Positions 1-12,842 are shown, counted from the first letter of the stretch. The stretch: DNA of 64,000 nt from Crossaster papposus (GCA_037893245.1 JBAIAA010000787.1:124001-188000); one strand, 5' to 3'. The notes: generated by a model not told the origin, from the sequence alone. Numbers and translations are program-made.

Positions 1-1219
1 CAATAATGCAAACCTGCTTCTATAGGGTTGATTGTCACCTTTGAAACTGGACCTACGACCATTGAAATGCGGACAATAACTTCGCTCCGCAACATCGTAT
101 CTCAACAATCGAGGTGTCAAAATACGCAGAACAAAATTATGCACTGGGTTATTTGCTTCGATTAATCCATACCCTTTCGGGCCGTTAATTATTGGATATT
201 TTTAATTGTCTCGATACTTTTTGTGATGAGTTTAGTTTCAAGACTGGTGGCGAGTGCGTATGCAAATTATCACAATCAATGTATGTGTATTTCTAAATGG
301 CCAATCACAGATCACCGACTGTTGGTTTGCATCCTATACTCCTGATTTATCGCATTTCAGAATGTCCAATCAGCTTCTTAGAATTTGGAAATGCTATTCA
401 ACGTGACAATGCAATCAAAGACCAATCATGTCCCGTGGTTCGAAAGCAGCGCATTCATTAACATAGCAACACCCGGAAGTATACTAACGCGTCAAGACTG
501 TTGAACTGTCGAGAAGTAGACTCCACGTATACATGTAGGTGGGCTCATACTTATCACATGTACATTGTACATACGTTGTAGATACAGCACAGCCTTTGCA
601 TTCAAGGCTAGTTCGAGTCCCGCCTTGCCAATTAACAAGATCAGTTTCCCTTGTGATTTATTTGTGTAATAGAATTGAAATAAAAAATAAATCATGCTAA
701 GCAAATGTGTGTGTGCTTAGCCGCTTAGCCCCTGATAAATCTTTGAATGCTGTATATTCTCAGAAAACAATATTCTAAGATTAAATTTAAATTAAAAATT
801 TGCCCAGTCACAATTTGAATTGGGGCCACAATCACCATTCAGGGCGCGACTGCAGGTCCGTGCATGCTGTCACGCATTAAAACCGACTATAGTGCCCATG
901 TGCGTGCGTCGATCCAATGCTTGTGCGCACTATTCACGGATTACAAACCAACAACAATACAAATTTCTAAAAATACATCTCCGAGACGCATTCTTGGAAA
1001 TGGCCTTTAATTATTTTCTTTACAATGACAATAATGCCAAAAGGAACAATTTTACAGGGAGTTTAGAGTCCTTAACATCTTTACAACAAGTAAGTTTTTT
1101 TAAAGAGTATTTTGGTTAGTTACTTTTTGGATAGTTTCAATAAAAAGGTATACTCTAGCTTAAACTTTTTCATAGTTGTATGCAGTATACAAATAATACA
1201 AATGTGTGACTGCGATGGT
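1..1219. other. Left flank, no gene seen
   Basis: AT-rich sequence with short open frames only. A fragment GTTCGAGTCCCGCC at about 611 looks like a decayed tRNA-type box B. Nothing else can be supported. Confidence 0.5.
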
Positions 1220-1224
1220 TACGT

Positions 1225-1286
1225 AAGAATAATTTCATGAGGTGACAGATAGAATGTTCTATCTGTCACCTCGTGAGATTATTCTT
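1225..1286. repeat. Hairpin of about 62 bp
   Basis: AAGAATAATTTCATGAGGTG and GACAGATAGAA pair with their inverted forms, with only one or two mismatches and almost no loop. The same motif without the full hairpin begins the other family 5 loci. Confidence 0.85.
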
Positions 1287-1319
1287 TCCATCGCACGAAC
1301 GTGAAACATTCATTATTTG

Positions 1320-1560
1320 TTTTATACAACCCTGAATATATATCCTTGTCTTCTGATTGGTTAGAGCGCGACCAACGGTGTGACCATGCTATGGAGGTTC
1401 TATTTACCATCGAGTAGAACTTTTATTTTTAAGGTGTGGGTGCGCGCGCCCCGTGCATTGCGACAAATAATTTAATGCACATAATCGACTATCCACCAAT
1501 TAGATGACGAGAATTTGTTCAGGGGCTTTTTATGTCTTTTTGTTTCAGGTGTTTATATAT
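1320..1560 (+). mobile_element. Family 5 TIR element, copy 1
   Basis: The ends are TTTATACAACCCTGAATATA and TTGTTCAGG-GGCTTTTTAT, each next to the CTGATTGG/CCAATTAG inner motif. It is preceded by a perfect small hairpin. Confidence 0.75.
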
Positions 1561-1687
1561 TTTAAGTAAATTTAAAATGTACATGTACATGAAGTTGCCT
1601 CGTTGCTTTTGCTTTATTTCAGTCAGCTTTTATCTGGATGATGACGGCTATGCTTGTCAATAATAGGCTTTTTGGCACAACAGGGAT

Positions 1688-2010
1688 TTGCTACCAAATT
1701 ATTATGAAATATCGTACTCATTTGAAAGTAAATAATGATTGTAGGCATCCAGCAAAATGATTGTGCTAGATATCCTATAATTGTTCCAATTTTTTAAAAT
1801 TTTATAAAAGAAAATCGCGATCGCCATCGGAAACGATCCATAATGATGCCGGTTCAAAACGAAAACCGTTTTCCCTTGCTTTCCTCGGCATCCATGACTG
1901 TTAAACTTCGAACCAGTCAGTTAAACAATATTTACTATAAAATACAACCACCCAAATTCACCCATTCATGATAACTCCAGCAATTACCAATAATGTATCC
2001 TATCTTTAAA
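1688..2010 (-). mobile_element. Family 2 MITE, copy 1 (left end lost)
   Basis: It contains the family core GGCATCCAGCAAAATGATTG, the TTAAACAATATTTACTATA segment, and the end TGTATCCTATCTTTAA. Confidence 0.8.
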
Positions 2011-2332
2011 CAATGCCTTTACTTTCAGGCTGTTATGACAGAGTATAGTACAGGCCAAGCAGGCTCTTCTTCAAATAATAATCATAATAATAATAATTTG
2101 ACAGGCTTATCATCCTTACTCGCGCAGCTAAGAAGCTGAATTGTGAAGGACATGGCTACAACGTGGTCGAGTCGATGCCATGTAGACAGCCGCCAAACGA
2201 CCCTTTATCTGACCATGGAGCACAGCCAGAGATCGATCGAATTTTGCTTAGTTATTATCCCTATTCATCATCCGAAACGAGACCATTTCTGCAGCAGCTC
2301 GAGTATAGCGCATGTGATCTCTACCATCACAA

Positions 2333-2410
2333 GTACCTATTTATATACTCCTGGGTGGAAAGAGGCAATTGTCGTAAAGTGTCTTGCCCAAGAACACAGG
2401 ACCCCACGTC
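2333..2410 (-). mobile_element. Fragment of the 32380 SINE family
   Basis: It shares ACTCCTGGGTGGAAAGAGG, CAATTGTCGTAAAGTGTC and TTGCCCAAGAACAC with the copy at 32440-32505. It lies just beyond the GPATCH11 stop codon, so it is part of its 3' flank or 3' UTR. Confidence 0.72.
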
Positions 2411-2419
2411 CTCTTTCTG

Positions 2420-5400
2420 CTACCTGTGGTCATCTGCCGTTTCTCCTGGACAGTTGTCTGCCAAATCTTTGTTGTCTGCAGCAATAAAAGTCAAAGAAAT
2501 TCTGATAATGCTGTGTGTTTCGCAGTATAAATTAGTCAGTTCGGTATTACAACTATGCATAAGAATAATATCAACAATTCCTGGGGCCAATTTTATAGAG
2601 CTGCTTAAGCATAACAATAATGCTTAAGCACAAAACATTCTTGCTTAGTAAAACCAGCTTACCAGCCGCAACTCCATGTGATGCATATTGTTTGTGATTG
2701 GTATCCGCTGTCGTTAGCTTAGCATAACAATCGCATGGAATTTTGGCTCCTTACCTGATTTATTAAGCGAGGGTGTTTGTGCCTAAGCTAAATTTGAGGA
2801 TTAAGCAGCTCTATGAAATTGGCCCTTGGTTTTGACCGGGATAAATGCTGGAAAGGTCTACAACACTCCGGGGGCAATAATCAGTTCACACTGGAATTAT
2901 TTTGACTTTGACCGACCCAGGCGCAGGGTTTTTTTTACGCCGTTTTTTACAATCCTCAATCTGAGATGGGTTTAGGCTGGCATCTGTGGGTAGAATACCC
3001 CGATATATTTCCGGCCGCACAATTCTGGAAAAACTTAGCGTGTATACCTGTCCTCCGACGCAAACTGGTTAATATTGTAGTCGGATTTACAATCTAATTT
3101 GTTTTACCGCAACTTAGATGAAAACTGATGTAAGTTGATGAGGAAGTGTGCAGAAACTCCTAAAATGATGCAATTCAAGGTTTTGAAGGTATGTAGCTAA
3201 TGCTAAATAAGAACTGTTCTTCAAATTTTATTTAACAAAATTGCCCCCAAAATGTGACATGTTGATGCATAAAAATTCTGTCGAACTGATAATTGGCAAT
3301 CACTTTAAATTCTCAACCAGTATCACTTATTCCAGTAATACATTGTTATTTATTCTGATAAAAGCAAATAATGCCAGTTCGATTATATTTCTGCAGTTTT
3401 CAATTTTATATGCAACTATTCAAGCATGCCTTGACATTATAATGTTATGTGCAATTAGTAGTGGACCCAAAACTGGGTTGAATTAGAGGACAGTGACTTT
3501 GTATCTCTTGGCTAAACCTGTGAAAATGTTGTACACAAGAACAAAGCAATGTCTCCACAAGAAGACACATTTGACAATGTGTGATTTCACATGCGGGTCA
3601 TTCCACAAAATAAGGGTTTCAAAAGTGTGACTTTTTTGGGTGTTCCGGTTACACCTGAACTGTTTAATTTCCAATGCAAGTGTCATTGAAATTGACTTGA
3701 GACATTTTTTTTGTTTTGCAGATACTCTACAGCTTTTATGTAATCACTTTTGAAGACAAAGGGCATCAAAAATGTATCCTGAATTAAAAAATGTAGGATG
3801 AAACAGTGGCGTGAAATAATTTGACTCCTTATTTGTGGACTGACCCGCGTCACCAAACATAGTACAAGTTTAACACTACATTTCTCACCATTAAATGATG
3901 TTCCGCACCACATACAATATCTATGATGTCTGCGGAGGTAGCTTGTCAAATGGACGAGTTTTTCAGCAGCCTGCAAATTTAATAATCAAAGAAATAATCC
4001 TGCATCACATCAACTGGGAATCAGGTTGGCGTAGCGGTTCTTTCCATGCCTTCCACCACTGTGACCCAGGTTCAAATCTGGCCTGGGCCAATATGTGGAT
4101 TGGGTTTTCAGTCCCTGTCTGATTCCGTAGGTTTTCTCCAGGATGTTCTTCTGGGTTTTTTCTCGACTTCTAAAACTGTACCTTTTTCTTATTGTCTTCT
4201 CTCTACAGGCTTTTTCAGGCTTACGAGCCACTATGCCTAGGGCACTTTTGGGGGATCCTTGGTTTCAGTACCAGATAGAATGAATAATAATCTATGCACG
4301 CGTGGTGGAAAACTGGCTTTGCACAATTTCATCAAGTGGTAAAAACAAACACTGTAAAATTGGCAGTTGTGATTCGTCCTGCTTATGATGCGTTTAGTGA
4401 AATCGGTCAGCATACAAATGTATCTGAAATAAAGGTAGGATACACACCATTGGTAATCGCTTGAATTATCTTGAATGGGTTGATTTGGGGGTTTGCATTT
4501 TATAGTAAATATCATTTAACTGACCTGTCTGAAGTTTTTACAATCATGGATGCCGAGAAAAGCACGAAAAAACAGCATTTGTTTTTAACTAGTTGGGCAG
4601 TTATTCTTAGGTTATTAATGTTTTTATTTCGGCAATTGTCGTCCGCAAAATTCTATTTATCAAAATATTTACAGAATATCCAGCGCAATCATTTGGCTGG
4701 ATGCCTAGAATCGTAATCTATTTTCAAATAAGTAAGATATTTCTTAATAATTCGGTAGTAAATATTTTCGATATCTGCAAATGGTGTATTCTACCTTTAA
4801 GTATTCAAGTAGAGCAAAAATCATACCACCCTCTCCTCTTCCTCGCACACATTCCCAGATCTGAAGTAACAATTGTGCCAATGTTCGCGTCCATTTCAGA
4901 CACAGGACTTATACATAAAAAACAAATATTGAGTGGCTTTAAATTGTGGAATGGGAGGAATATTATCGCGAGGTAAAATCTGGACTTTTCTATTTCACTC
5001 GGCTTCACCTCTAGAAATGGAAAAATTCAAATTTTACCTTGCAATAATATTCCTCCAATTCCACCCTGAGCCACTCAATATTTGTACACTGATGATGCAC
5101 ATTGGCAAAAATAGACATTCTGGAAGTGGAAAATTCAATTTGAATTCTGTAGAAGGAAACAAACTTAAATTCTTACAGGTATCCGACTTCCTGGCTCTTC
5201 CTTCTCCTCCTCCTCTTCTTCATTATCTTCATCTTCTTCTTCTTCTTCTTCTTCTTCTTCTTCTTCTTCTTCTTCTTCTTCCTCCTGTACTGTAGCAGGT
5301 TGCTTGGGCCAGTACCAAGGTTCTAAAGGTTCCTCAACCCCCTACAATTACAAGAACCAAATACAGCTCCACTGTTTCATTCCACTCGGCTTCACCTTGT

Positions 5401-8400
5401 GGAACAGAAGCATTCCAATCTGTCCCCAAGCACTCATAAACAATCATTATTGTATGTTATCCCCCCCCCCCCTTCATTATCCTACTTTGGCTGCCCTATC
5501 TCTCAAGAAGAGCTATGTGTACAGTAGAATGCCGTCATAACAAACATCAAAAGATCCACAGATTTTGTTTGGTATATCGATCATTCGGTATAGCGATTTT
5601 CAGGCGCTAGTTAATCATGTGCATATTTTTCAAGATGGTGCCCATTCTTTTAAATAGTGCCTTCTTGTGGCCTACTTATCACAACACCTTTTTTCATCCC
5701 ACCAAATTTTAAAGCAATGGTCCCTTCTATTCATTGGGGAAATAATAGCCACTCGTCACTATTTAACATAGCTGTTTGACGTTTTGAAATTAAACCCGGC
5801 CTAAATAGTATTTGATATACCCAGTGGATTTCTAAAAATCTGTTGACATATTTTCAACAACAAGGTTTGGACACAAAAATCGGGGGTCAAGAATCTTGTT
5901 TGGTATAGCCGAATGTTCGGTATAGCGGCAGTTCACTGTATTGGCTATTTCTTCAACAACAGCAACTACCGGTACATGTAAGTGGGAACATGCCAACAAC
6001 AGACCTAGCCTCGTCTCTGGAAGCCCGGTATCGGGCACGGCCGGAGGCTGACATACCTGTAATCGTTCCAGATGCTGGCACGCCTTCTGGCTCTCGTCCA
6101 GGTCTTTCTCTGTCTCCTTGTCGCTGAACTTACTGCTCATGCGTTGCCTGAAGTCCCGTCGGTGTTCCAACTCCCAGACTGCCCGGTGCTGCACTGCTTG
6201 CTGATACTGATGCAGTTTTCGCTTCTGTTGGTCCTTCATCTCTGTCTCGCGTCCCAAGCCTCCTCTGCCTATTGACAGCCAACAATATTTTGGGGGTCAT
6301 TTGGCAAATTACAATTCAATTGGCGTCATGGTAGTCAGCTAATTTTCTATGTTCTTCTATTAACCCTAACCTTTCAGGATATTTTTGGCCAGAAACCCTG
6401 CGAGACGCAGCAACATGCGTTATTTGCCCAGTGCAGCAAGATCCCTCAGTACAAAAATTTCGAAGCCAACCTGCCTCATCCACAAATTATAGTTTTCTTT
6501 TTGAAGGATTTGCTTCTAAAGCTGAATTTTATTTTACCAGAAAGATTCTAATGGTTTTATCAGTTTTTAACTAATAGGCCAAGAGCATTAGATCATAATG
6601 GTCAAAACTTGGGAATAGCTCATAACAAGCTGAATTTCTCAGGATACCGGGTAGGTCCAGGAATATGAGTAGAATAATGTACTCAAAGTCCACCCCGAAG
6701 CTCTCTCAAAAATAAGAAGAAAAAAAAATTTATAAGAGAAACAAAACCAAACAAAACCTAGATATTTAAAGAAATGTTTCTAATGACCAAAAAAATAACT
6801 CTTTAAAAAATTTTTACTAAAAACTTTTTTTTCATTTTCCACAATCCTTAAGGTCGTATACACTATTTGCAGCCATCAACAAATGTTACTACCAAATTAT
6901 TAAGAAATATCTTATTTGAACGTAAATAATGATTCCAGGCATCCAGCAAAAAGATTGCGCTAGATATCCTGTCATTGTTCTGAATTTTTTTTTTGCCGGA
7001 TGGCAATCGGGAAAAAAATTACATAAAAACAAAGAACAACTGACAGTTGAAAACAAACACCTCTTGGGGGGCATCCATGATTGTAAAACTTCGGACAGGT
7101 GAGTTAAACGATATTTACTAAAACATATGGTACAACCCCCAAATTCACCTATTCCTGATAAATCAAGCACTTTTCAATTATGTATACGACCTTTAAATCT
7201 GCAAGAAAATCAATGATTCTACATTCAATGGACTAACTTTCAAGAACAATCAATTCCCCTTTAAAATTAATAGAGGCTAGATTCAACATACTGTACCATC
7301 TCCAATCATACCAGTGATGCAAAATCTTCAGCATACTGACCTGTCTTGATTTCCATGGGAATGGGTTCTGATCTTCCACTTTCTGTCCAAAATAAAAACA
7401 AAAGACACTGACATAAAACAAATTGGGACAGGTCAAGGGTTTTAATACCAAGAAAGTATACATTTCCACATGATTTTACTCATCTTTATTGAAATGTAAT
7501 TGATATTTCACAAGTCATACTTCAAATGCAGTGTTTTGGTTCTACATTGGATACAAAAAATAGCCAAAGGAGGCCATTAAGCCACTTCTGAATATACCGT
7601 AGATCCATGGTTTGCTTAACCCTAATGTCCTAAGCATTACTTTGGGCTGACGAACTGAGTACTACTACAGAATACTACTTAGTATTTTGTAGCTTCTTAG
7701 TATTTTGTATGTTCATTGGCATCGGACTTTATTTAACTTTGTATCTTTGCAACTTTAAACAAAATGACAAATATGGATGGACTACGTACGGAGGACGTAC
7801 AGAAATAGTGATTGCATTGTCTCTTTCTAAACTTGTTCAGGCGAGACTATAAAATGTCTAGTTTCTGACTAAATCCTCCTTGGTTTCTCACCTTTCTTGC
7901 CCAGCCCCATGCCCTGTTTATACCCCATCTTCTCCAGCAGAGCAAAGCCCTTGTTTTGACTGGACAGGGCACTGCCCAGGCCCTTCAGCCGGTTCTCCTG
8001 CTCGCGTTCCTTCACCGGTTTGAACTTGGCCCGGTGCTGCTCATTGATCGCGCTGTGCTTGGCCTCTTGCTGTTTCTTGTGGGCGTGCTTGCCCCACAGC
8101 AGGCCCGGTTTGGTGGTCTTTTTACTGCCAATGAATACCAGACATTCCACAAAGAAAATGTAGAAATTCATTGATGATCATACATGTACATGTACTTTTG
8201 TAGGTACAGACCATTTGCAATTTGTGAGGCAAAATGAGACAGAACTGCGCATAGTCCAAACAATACAAAAAACAAAAAACTGAAAGGGGAAATTGTATTT
8301 TTCACTTTTTTGATTTATTCAATATTTTGTCTGGGATAGAGGCATACTAATAGTACTACTACTTGTCAGATGTTTAAAGGTAGTATAAAATTGGTAATTG

Positions 8401-9511
8401 CTTGAATTATCATTAATAAGTAATTTGTTTTGGTTGTATTTTATAGTAAATATCGTTTAACCGAGCTGTCCGAAGTTTTACATTCATGGATGTCGGGAAA
8501 AGCACGAAAAACAGCATTTTTTTCTCAACCGGCGTCGATCGCGATTTTTTCATTATAAAATTCTATTTTTCGAAATAATTACAGGATATCTAGCGCAATC
8601 ATTTTGCTGGATGCCTAGAATCAACATTTACTTTCAAATGAGTAAGATATTTCTTAATAATTCAGTAGTAAATATTTTAGATGTCTGCAAATGGTGTATA
8701 CCCTTTTAAGTTACCGCCATTCTCTACTCTGTCTTCACAGTTTATTTAGGTACGAAGAAGTGTCCCACAATCTGTGGAACATGGAGAGTTTGCTAGCATT
8801 AATTCGGCAGTATTGCAGTAATGTGTATAATCGGGGTACAGTACGGTACGGTACGGTGTTCTACTTCTAACATGATCTTGGCCCGGATTTTGGAGCGGTT
8901 TTTTTGGTAGAGTGTGTACGTAGCAGGCCTAATTTGTTTTAGTTTTTCGGTAGGCTATAAGCGGTATGGCCTATTTGTTTATTTTTGTTTGTTTGTTTTC
9001 CGGTATTTAGTATTTTGTTGGCGCTTTCCTGTAGGATATTTTGTGTGTGTGTGTTTTTCGGTACCGGTATTTTAACTATTTAGTGTTTTCCGGTACCGTA
9101 TTTAGTGTTTTCCAGTGGGGTCTATTTTCTGGTGTTTTACCGCTATGCCTATAGAGCCTATACTAAGCCCTAGTGACACCCCTCCCGACTGATTTTGTTT
9201 TATCCCGAGTGATGAAAACCTGAAAATTATTTTTTAATGGCCTTAAATGGAATTTGATGCTGAATGATGACAGCGCCCTCATTCGACCAGAAATAGGCGG
9301 TCTAAAATATTTTGAAGCCAGTTTTATCGAAAAATGAACGTGAATGATGAAACTTTGAAAGAATGGACATGGATGACATTTTGACACACGCCAAACAGCT
9401 CAGTATTAAGTTAAGATTACCAATCCACCTTTACATTCTTACTAACACTGAATTTACTCACGTTTCCACCAAGAACGAATCCGACATGTAGTCGTCTTCA
9501 CAGTCTGCCAT
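2420..9511 (-). CDS. GPATCH11: GPATCH11 (CCDC75): G-patch domain protein, 7 exons
   Basis: Exons on the minus strand are 9511-9462, 8124-7892, 7382-7341, 6268-6057, 5341-5177, 3970-3889 and 2475-2420. All junctions are GT-AG and all phases match, giving about 279 aa against about 285 in human. Exon 1 encodes the family N-terminal motif DDYMSDSF. Exons 2-4 encode the G-patch, with NKGFALLEKMGYKQGMGLGK then EPIPMEIKTGRGGLG. Exon 4 is a charged helical stretch ending SQKACQHLERLQ. Exon 5 carries WYW followed by a long Glu tract. Exon 6 carries the LTSYLRRHHRYCMWCGTSF cysteine motif, and exon 7 ends CPGETADDHR then stop. G-patch proteins typically activate DEAH-box RNA helicases in RNA processing. 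The GPATCH11 family is linked to the nucleus, splicing and kinetochore. The start was chosen because the first ATG opens directly into the conserved motif. Introns carry family 2, 4 and SINE insertions. I recognised the family by eye and ran no search. Confidence 0.93.
4014..4285 (+). mobile_element. tRNA-derived SINE, copy 1
   Basis: It has a box A-like TTGGCGTAGCGGTT, a box B-like GGTTCAAATC, then a conserved tail with TCTCCAGGATGTTCTTCTGG and ATTGTCTTCTCTCTA. About 80% of it is repeated at 44748. Confidence 0.82.
4431..4800 (+). mobile_element. Family 2 MITE, copy 2 (full length)
   Basis: The ends are AAAGGTAGGATACACACCAT and ATGGTGTATTCTACCTTTAA, inverted to one another. It lies in GPATCH11 intron 5. 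Confidence 0.9.
4922..5085. mobile_element. Family 4 fold-back element, copy 1
   Basis: Long palindrome: ACAAATATTGAGTGG, GGGAGGAATATTATCGCGAG and AAATCTGGACTTTT on the left recur inverted on the right, ending CCACTCAATATTTGT. It lies 90 bp from GPATCH11 exon 5. Confidence 0.9.
5215..5285 (-). repeat. (GAA)n trinucleotide tract coding poly-Glu in GPATCH11 exon 5
   Basis: On the plus strand this is a run of TTC/CTT triplets. Read on the minus strand in frame it gives more than 20 consecutive Glu codons, followed by mixed Glu/Asp. It sits at the same place as the acidic EEE region after the WYW motif in vertebrate GPATCH11. The tract is nearly pure GAA, so it is probably length-polymorphic. 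Confidence 0.85.
6848..7197 (-). mobile_element. Family 2 MITE, copy 3
   Basis: The ends read TTAAGGTCGTATACAC and GTATACGACCTTTAA. The GTCGTATAC variant is present in both arms. It lies in GPATCH11 intron 3. Confidence 0.88.
8374..8709 (+). mobile_element. Family 2 MITE, copy 4
   Basis: The arms are degraded (TTAAAGGTAGTATAAAATTG, ATGGTGTATACCCTTTTAA). The core GGATGCCTAGAATC is present. It lies in GPATCH11 intron 1. Confidence 0.85.
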
Positions 9512-10249
9512 TCTTGCGTACACTTTGCGTGAATGCGCATAGCGCCATCTACGTTGGACATACAGCATATATTGCGCGACCGACCGTTTTAATATCATCT
9601 TGACTAGTAAAACTAAAACTCGATACATTTTTGGTTTAGGCACGGTACAACAAATTCAACCTGCTGAAATGGTGTTCCCATAACCCCCCCCCGACTGTGC
9701 CCCAAATGTAATTTCATCTAAAAGTCAGCTTAGTGATTTCAAGACAATTATTGGACAGTTTACAAAATGCCAAATCATGCAAAAGTCCACCCAAGTTTAG
9801 TCATACCATGCCTACCGTAAATACCACGCATGACAATGTTTAATTTAAATGGCAGCAAAAACATTTAATTTTTTCTTTCTTCAAAGCAAACACAGCTCAC
9901 ATTGTTAACATATATTTTGTTTTAATCTATGTTTTTTTACATGAAGATAGACACTTGACACAAATGAATAAAAAAATAGCCGGAAGGCAACATTTGGAAA
10001 CTGGTGGTACTTATAATTTGTCTTTGTAAATTGTAAGAAATTAAGCCATTTATTGTTTACTTTAAAAGAAAATTAAAAAAAAATGTACATTGAATCATTA
10101 TTTTCTTATTTTTAAGCAAAGCAAAAGTATTTAAAAGAAAACAAATATATAACATTTATGATATTTCTATTGAGCAAACAAACAACAAAATTTGTTTTAT
10201 CATTCGGCAATGTATAATCATTAATTTATGTTCAATCTTGTTAACCCCA
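9512..10249. other. Intergenic, GPATCH11 upstream region
   Basis: AT-rich and without coding signals. The start of GPATCH11 transcription should be within the first few hundred bases. No clear TATA box could be assigned. Confidence 0.4.
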
Positions 10250-10410
10250 ATTGACACCGGGTGTGAGAGTGGCTATGGCTATGACCCACTAATCCGCCTG
10301 GAATGCTGTTTAAAGCTGTGCTAGGCTGTAGAACATGGCCTGTGTCACAGCTGCATGCTTGGGTCCATTGTGCAGTGCAGTTGCTGGACAAAGGCTGTTG
10401 TGCATTCATG
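10250..10410 (+). repeat. Dispersed repeat, copy 1
   Basis: It shares GGTCCATTGTGCAGTGCAG, CTGTAGAACA and CCACTAATCCG with the reverse complement of 47395-47545. Confidence 0.8.
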
Positions 10411-10949
10411 CGTATAATCTGGTGAGTGAGGAATTAATACCAACATCATGGGGTTAATCCTTTACCATTGACAATTTATGTAAACAATGGCAAAGACACC
10501 GTTTTTGATTTAGACTTTTCTGAAGACAATTTGTGAATCATTTACAAAAACATACTCAAAAAGATTTTAACCCTAATGTAATAGGCTAATTGACAAGACT
10601 GTCCCTTGACACTGAAAATAAAATCTGAATACAAAAGGCAAGAAATAAAAAGAGAAATATGTGTCTCAACCCAACAAAATGAGTCACGAGTCGCCAGAGC
10701 TACCGGTACATTTCAGTAATAAGTCTTTTAACATTATACCCAATATACATGTAAATTGCGCTGGAAACAGTCAACTCTTTCACCCAAATAACATTTGTAA
10801 TATTATAAGATGCCAACCTCGGTGATATACCAAAGTGAAGAGCAAATGTTTCGCTTTCTACTGCATGTGAAAAAGATATATTTAACTGAAAACTTTTCTT
10901 TAAGACTCATTTCGCAGGATTTGGTCACATTTTGCAAAGCAGAACTGAT

Positions 10950-11365
10950 TAGTCACCGCATGAGAGTGAAGTCGGAAAATTGAAAATTGAGATATTGGTA
11001 TTTCCAAATTCTTGAGAAAGAGAGCTTTCCAATGGTACATAACACTGGGGGTTTTGTGATAAATACATTTTACAGTGCTCCAGAAAGTCATGGGTTTCAC
11101 AAAGATTTGCATATTTATTTGCTGTGTTAATTAGACCACTATGGACTTTAATCTATGCAAACACTATGCAAAATCGTGTAGTTTAAGAGGTTTTTGATCA
11201 TCTGATTGCACCCAAAAAATGGGAATATGTAAATAAGGACTTTGGCTTTCCAAATTACGCAAAATCTCAAAATTGATCACCTCTTCATATTTTGACTTTG
11301 GATGGCCATATCTCCGAATCACATCGTGCGACTTTACTCTCATTTTGTGGCGACAGGTCTAATAT
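10950..11365 (-). mobile_element. Family 3 element, copy 1 (deleted)
   Basis: The inverted ends are TAGTCACCGCATGAGAGTGA and ACTCTCATTTTGTGGCGACA. The shared interior includes CATGGGTTTCACAAAG and TTAATTAGACCACTATGGAC. Confidence 0.85.
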
Positions 11366-11930
11366 TACCAAAAAATCAAACGCTGAATTAAAATACAATA
11401 CAATTGGTTGTTTACGCTTATAAATTTCTGCTATGGTAAGCAGATTCTTGACAATCTCAAACTTTAAAAAGACAAAAAAAAAGGGCAAAAAGCCTTCCAA
11501 ATAATATGTTTTTGCACTTTCCTGTTCAGTACTTACACATGATCTTCTACACAAAGCTATGCATGTACATGTACAGGTTCTGTTATTCCCAAGCAATTAG
11601 AGAAAAAAAGTCTAAGCCCGTAACGAGTGTGTCAAGATTTGTTGCTTTAATATTGGATCTTAAAAGTAAAATATAGACTAGTTTCCAGAAAGTTTTTGAA
11701 AACCTAGGTGGTTGTGCATTATATGCAGAGATCAAAGAATTCAGGCAGTAAATCAGGGTTTGGAATAAATGGTGTATTTACACTGAATATTCTACTCTGA
11801 CAGAAATGGAAGATTTTTCAGCAAAATGTAAAACAAAATCAGTCAGAGAGAAAAGGTCACACATGGAAATTACAAACCATGTTTCTATGGTATACAAATA
11901 ATTAATGTTTATGAAAATGATGGTAAAACT

Positions 11931-12070
11931 AGAATGGGAGGAATATTATCGCGAGGTGAAAACTGGACTTTTCCATTTCAAGAGGATTTGCTTTGTGAAA
12001 TGAAAAAGTCCAGATTTACCTCGCGATAATATTCCTTCCATTTCACAATATAAAGCCACTCAATATTTTG
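11931..12070. mobile_element. Family 4 fold-back element, copy 2
   Basis: It has the same GGAGGAATATTATCGCGAGG arms, with a short loop. The right outer arm has GCCACTCAATATT and the left outer arm is lost. Confidence 0.88.
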
Positions 12071-12214
12071 TTTTATATAACTGACATACAGATCCGTGAA
12101 CGTTGACTCATCTGTTGACGTCGCCTGCTACAAATCGGGTCACAACCTTCTTCCTCGGTTTCGAAGTGAGAGTCGACTGTTCAACAGCCATGGGAACGAG
12201 GATGATTTTAACTG

Positions 12215-12457
12215 TTAACCAGTTCGCGCCGGGACTATTTTAACATCACCGAGCCGAGGGGCGAGATTATTTTTTAACGAAACTCGATTTGAAGCGGGTT
12301 CACGCCGATAGTGCCGGGAAGCACACCCACGCATTTCCGGCCTTGCTCGCTGCTGACAGACATTTCCGAACTTGAACTTGGCGTGTTTATGCGTCATCCG
12401 TTTCGAATTTGGGGAAAACTTTGCGTTTATATAAGTCATCCGGCGCGGACTGGTTAA
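12215..12457 (+). mobile_element. Family 1 MITE, copy 1 (TTAA-bounded, piggyBac-like)
   Basis: It begins TTAACCAGTTCGCGCCGG and ends in the inverted form CCGGCGCGGACTGGTTAA, both ends carrying TTAA. About 243 bp. The inside contains GGCCGGAAATGCGTGGGTGT in inverse orientation. It is non-coding: the apparent open frame is a repeat by-product. Confidence 0.9.
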
Positions 12458-12561
12458 ATAGTAAATTTCATTCATGGGACTTTTTGAGCCGCGGCGTAAA
12501 TGGGAGTTATAATGAATGTCACGCAATGTGCGTTCCACCAATCAAATGACAAGGATCTGTC

Positions 12562-12842
12562 ATGACAATTAAACATTCCATCTGTCACCGAATGAAATTA
12601 TTCTTTCCATCGCACTAACGTGAAACATTCATTATTTGTTTTATACAACACCTAAATAAATCCTCGCCATCTGATTGGTCAGAGCGCGGCCGTGCAATGG
12701 AAAATCTATTCATCGTTGTATAGAAGTAAGAACCATCGAATCATCCAGTGCGGCTGTACTGTGCGTTGGAACGAATAATTCAATGCATGTGATCAATGAT
12801 CCACCAATCAGATGATGAAGATTTATTCAGGTGTTGTATTTC
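12562..12842 (+). mobile_element. Family 5 TIR element, copy 2 with its left-hand flank repeat
   Basis: The arms are TACAACACCTAAATAAATCC with CATCTGATTGGTC, and CCAATCAGATGATGAAG with ATTTATTCAGGTGTTGTA. It lies 97 bp downstream of the FKBP3 stop codon. Confidence 0.85.

Noticed and set aside
12110..12190. Minus-strand frame starting MAVEQSTLTSKPRKK as a first exon
   Set aside because: It is only 27 codons, lies between two MITEs, and no downstream exon in matching phase was found.
12215..12541. Open frame of 108 codons on the minus strand
   Set aside because: It is made by a family 1 MITE. The same peptide-like pattern reappears at 24631, 44065, 47804 and 56605 because the repeat is the same, and none has other signs of coding.
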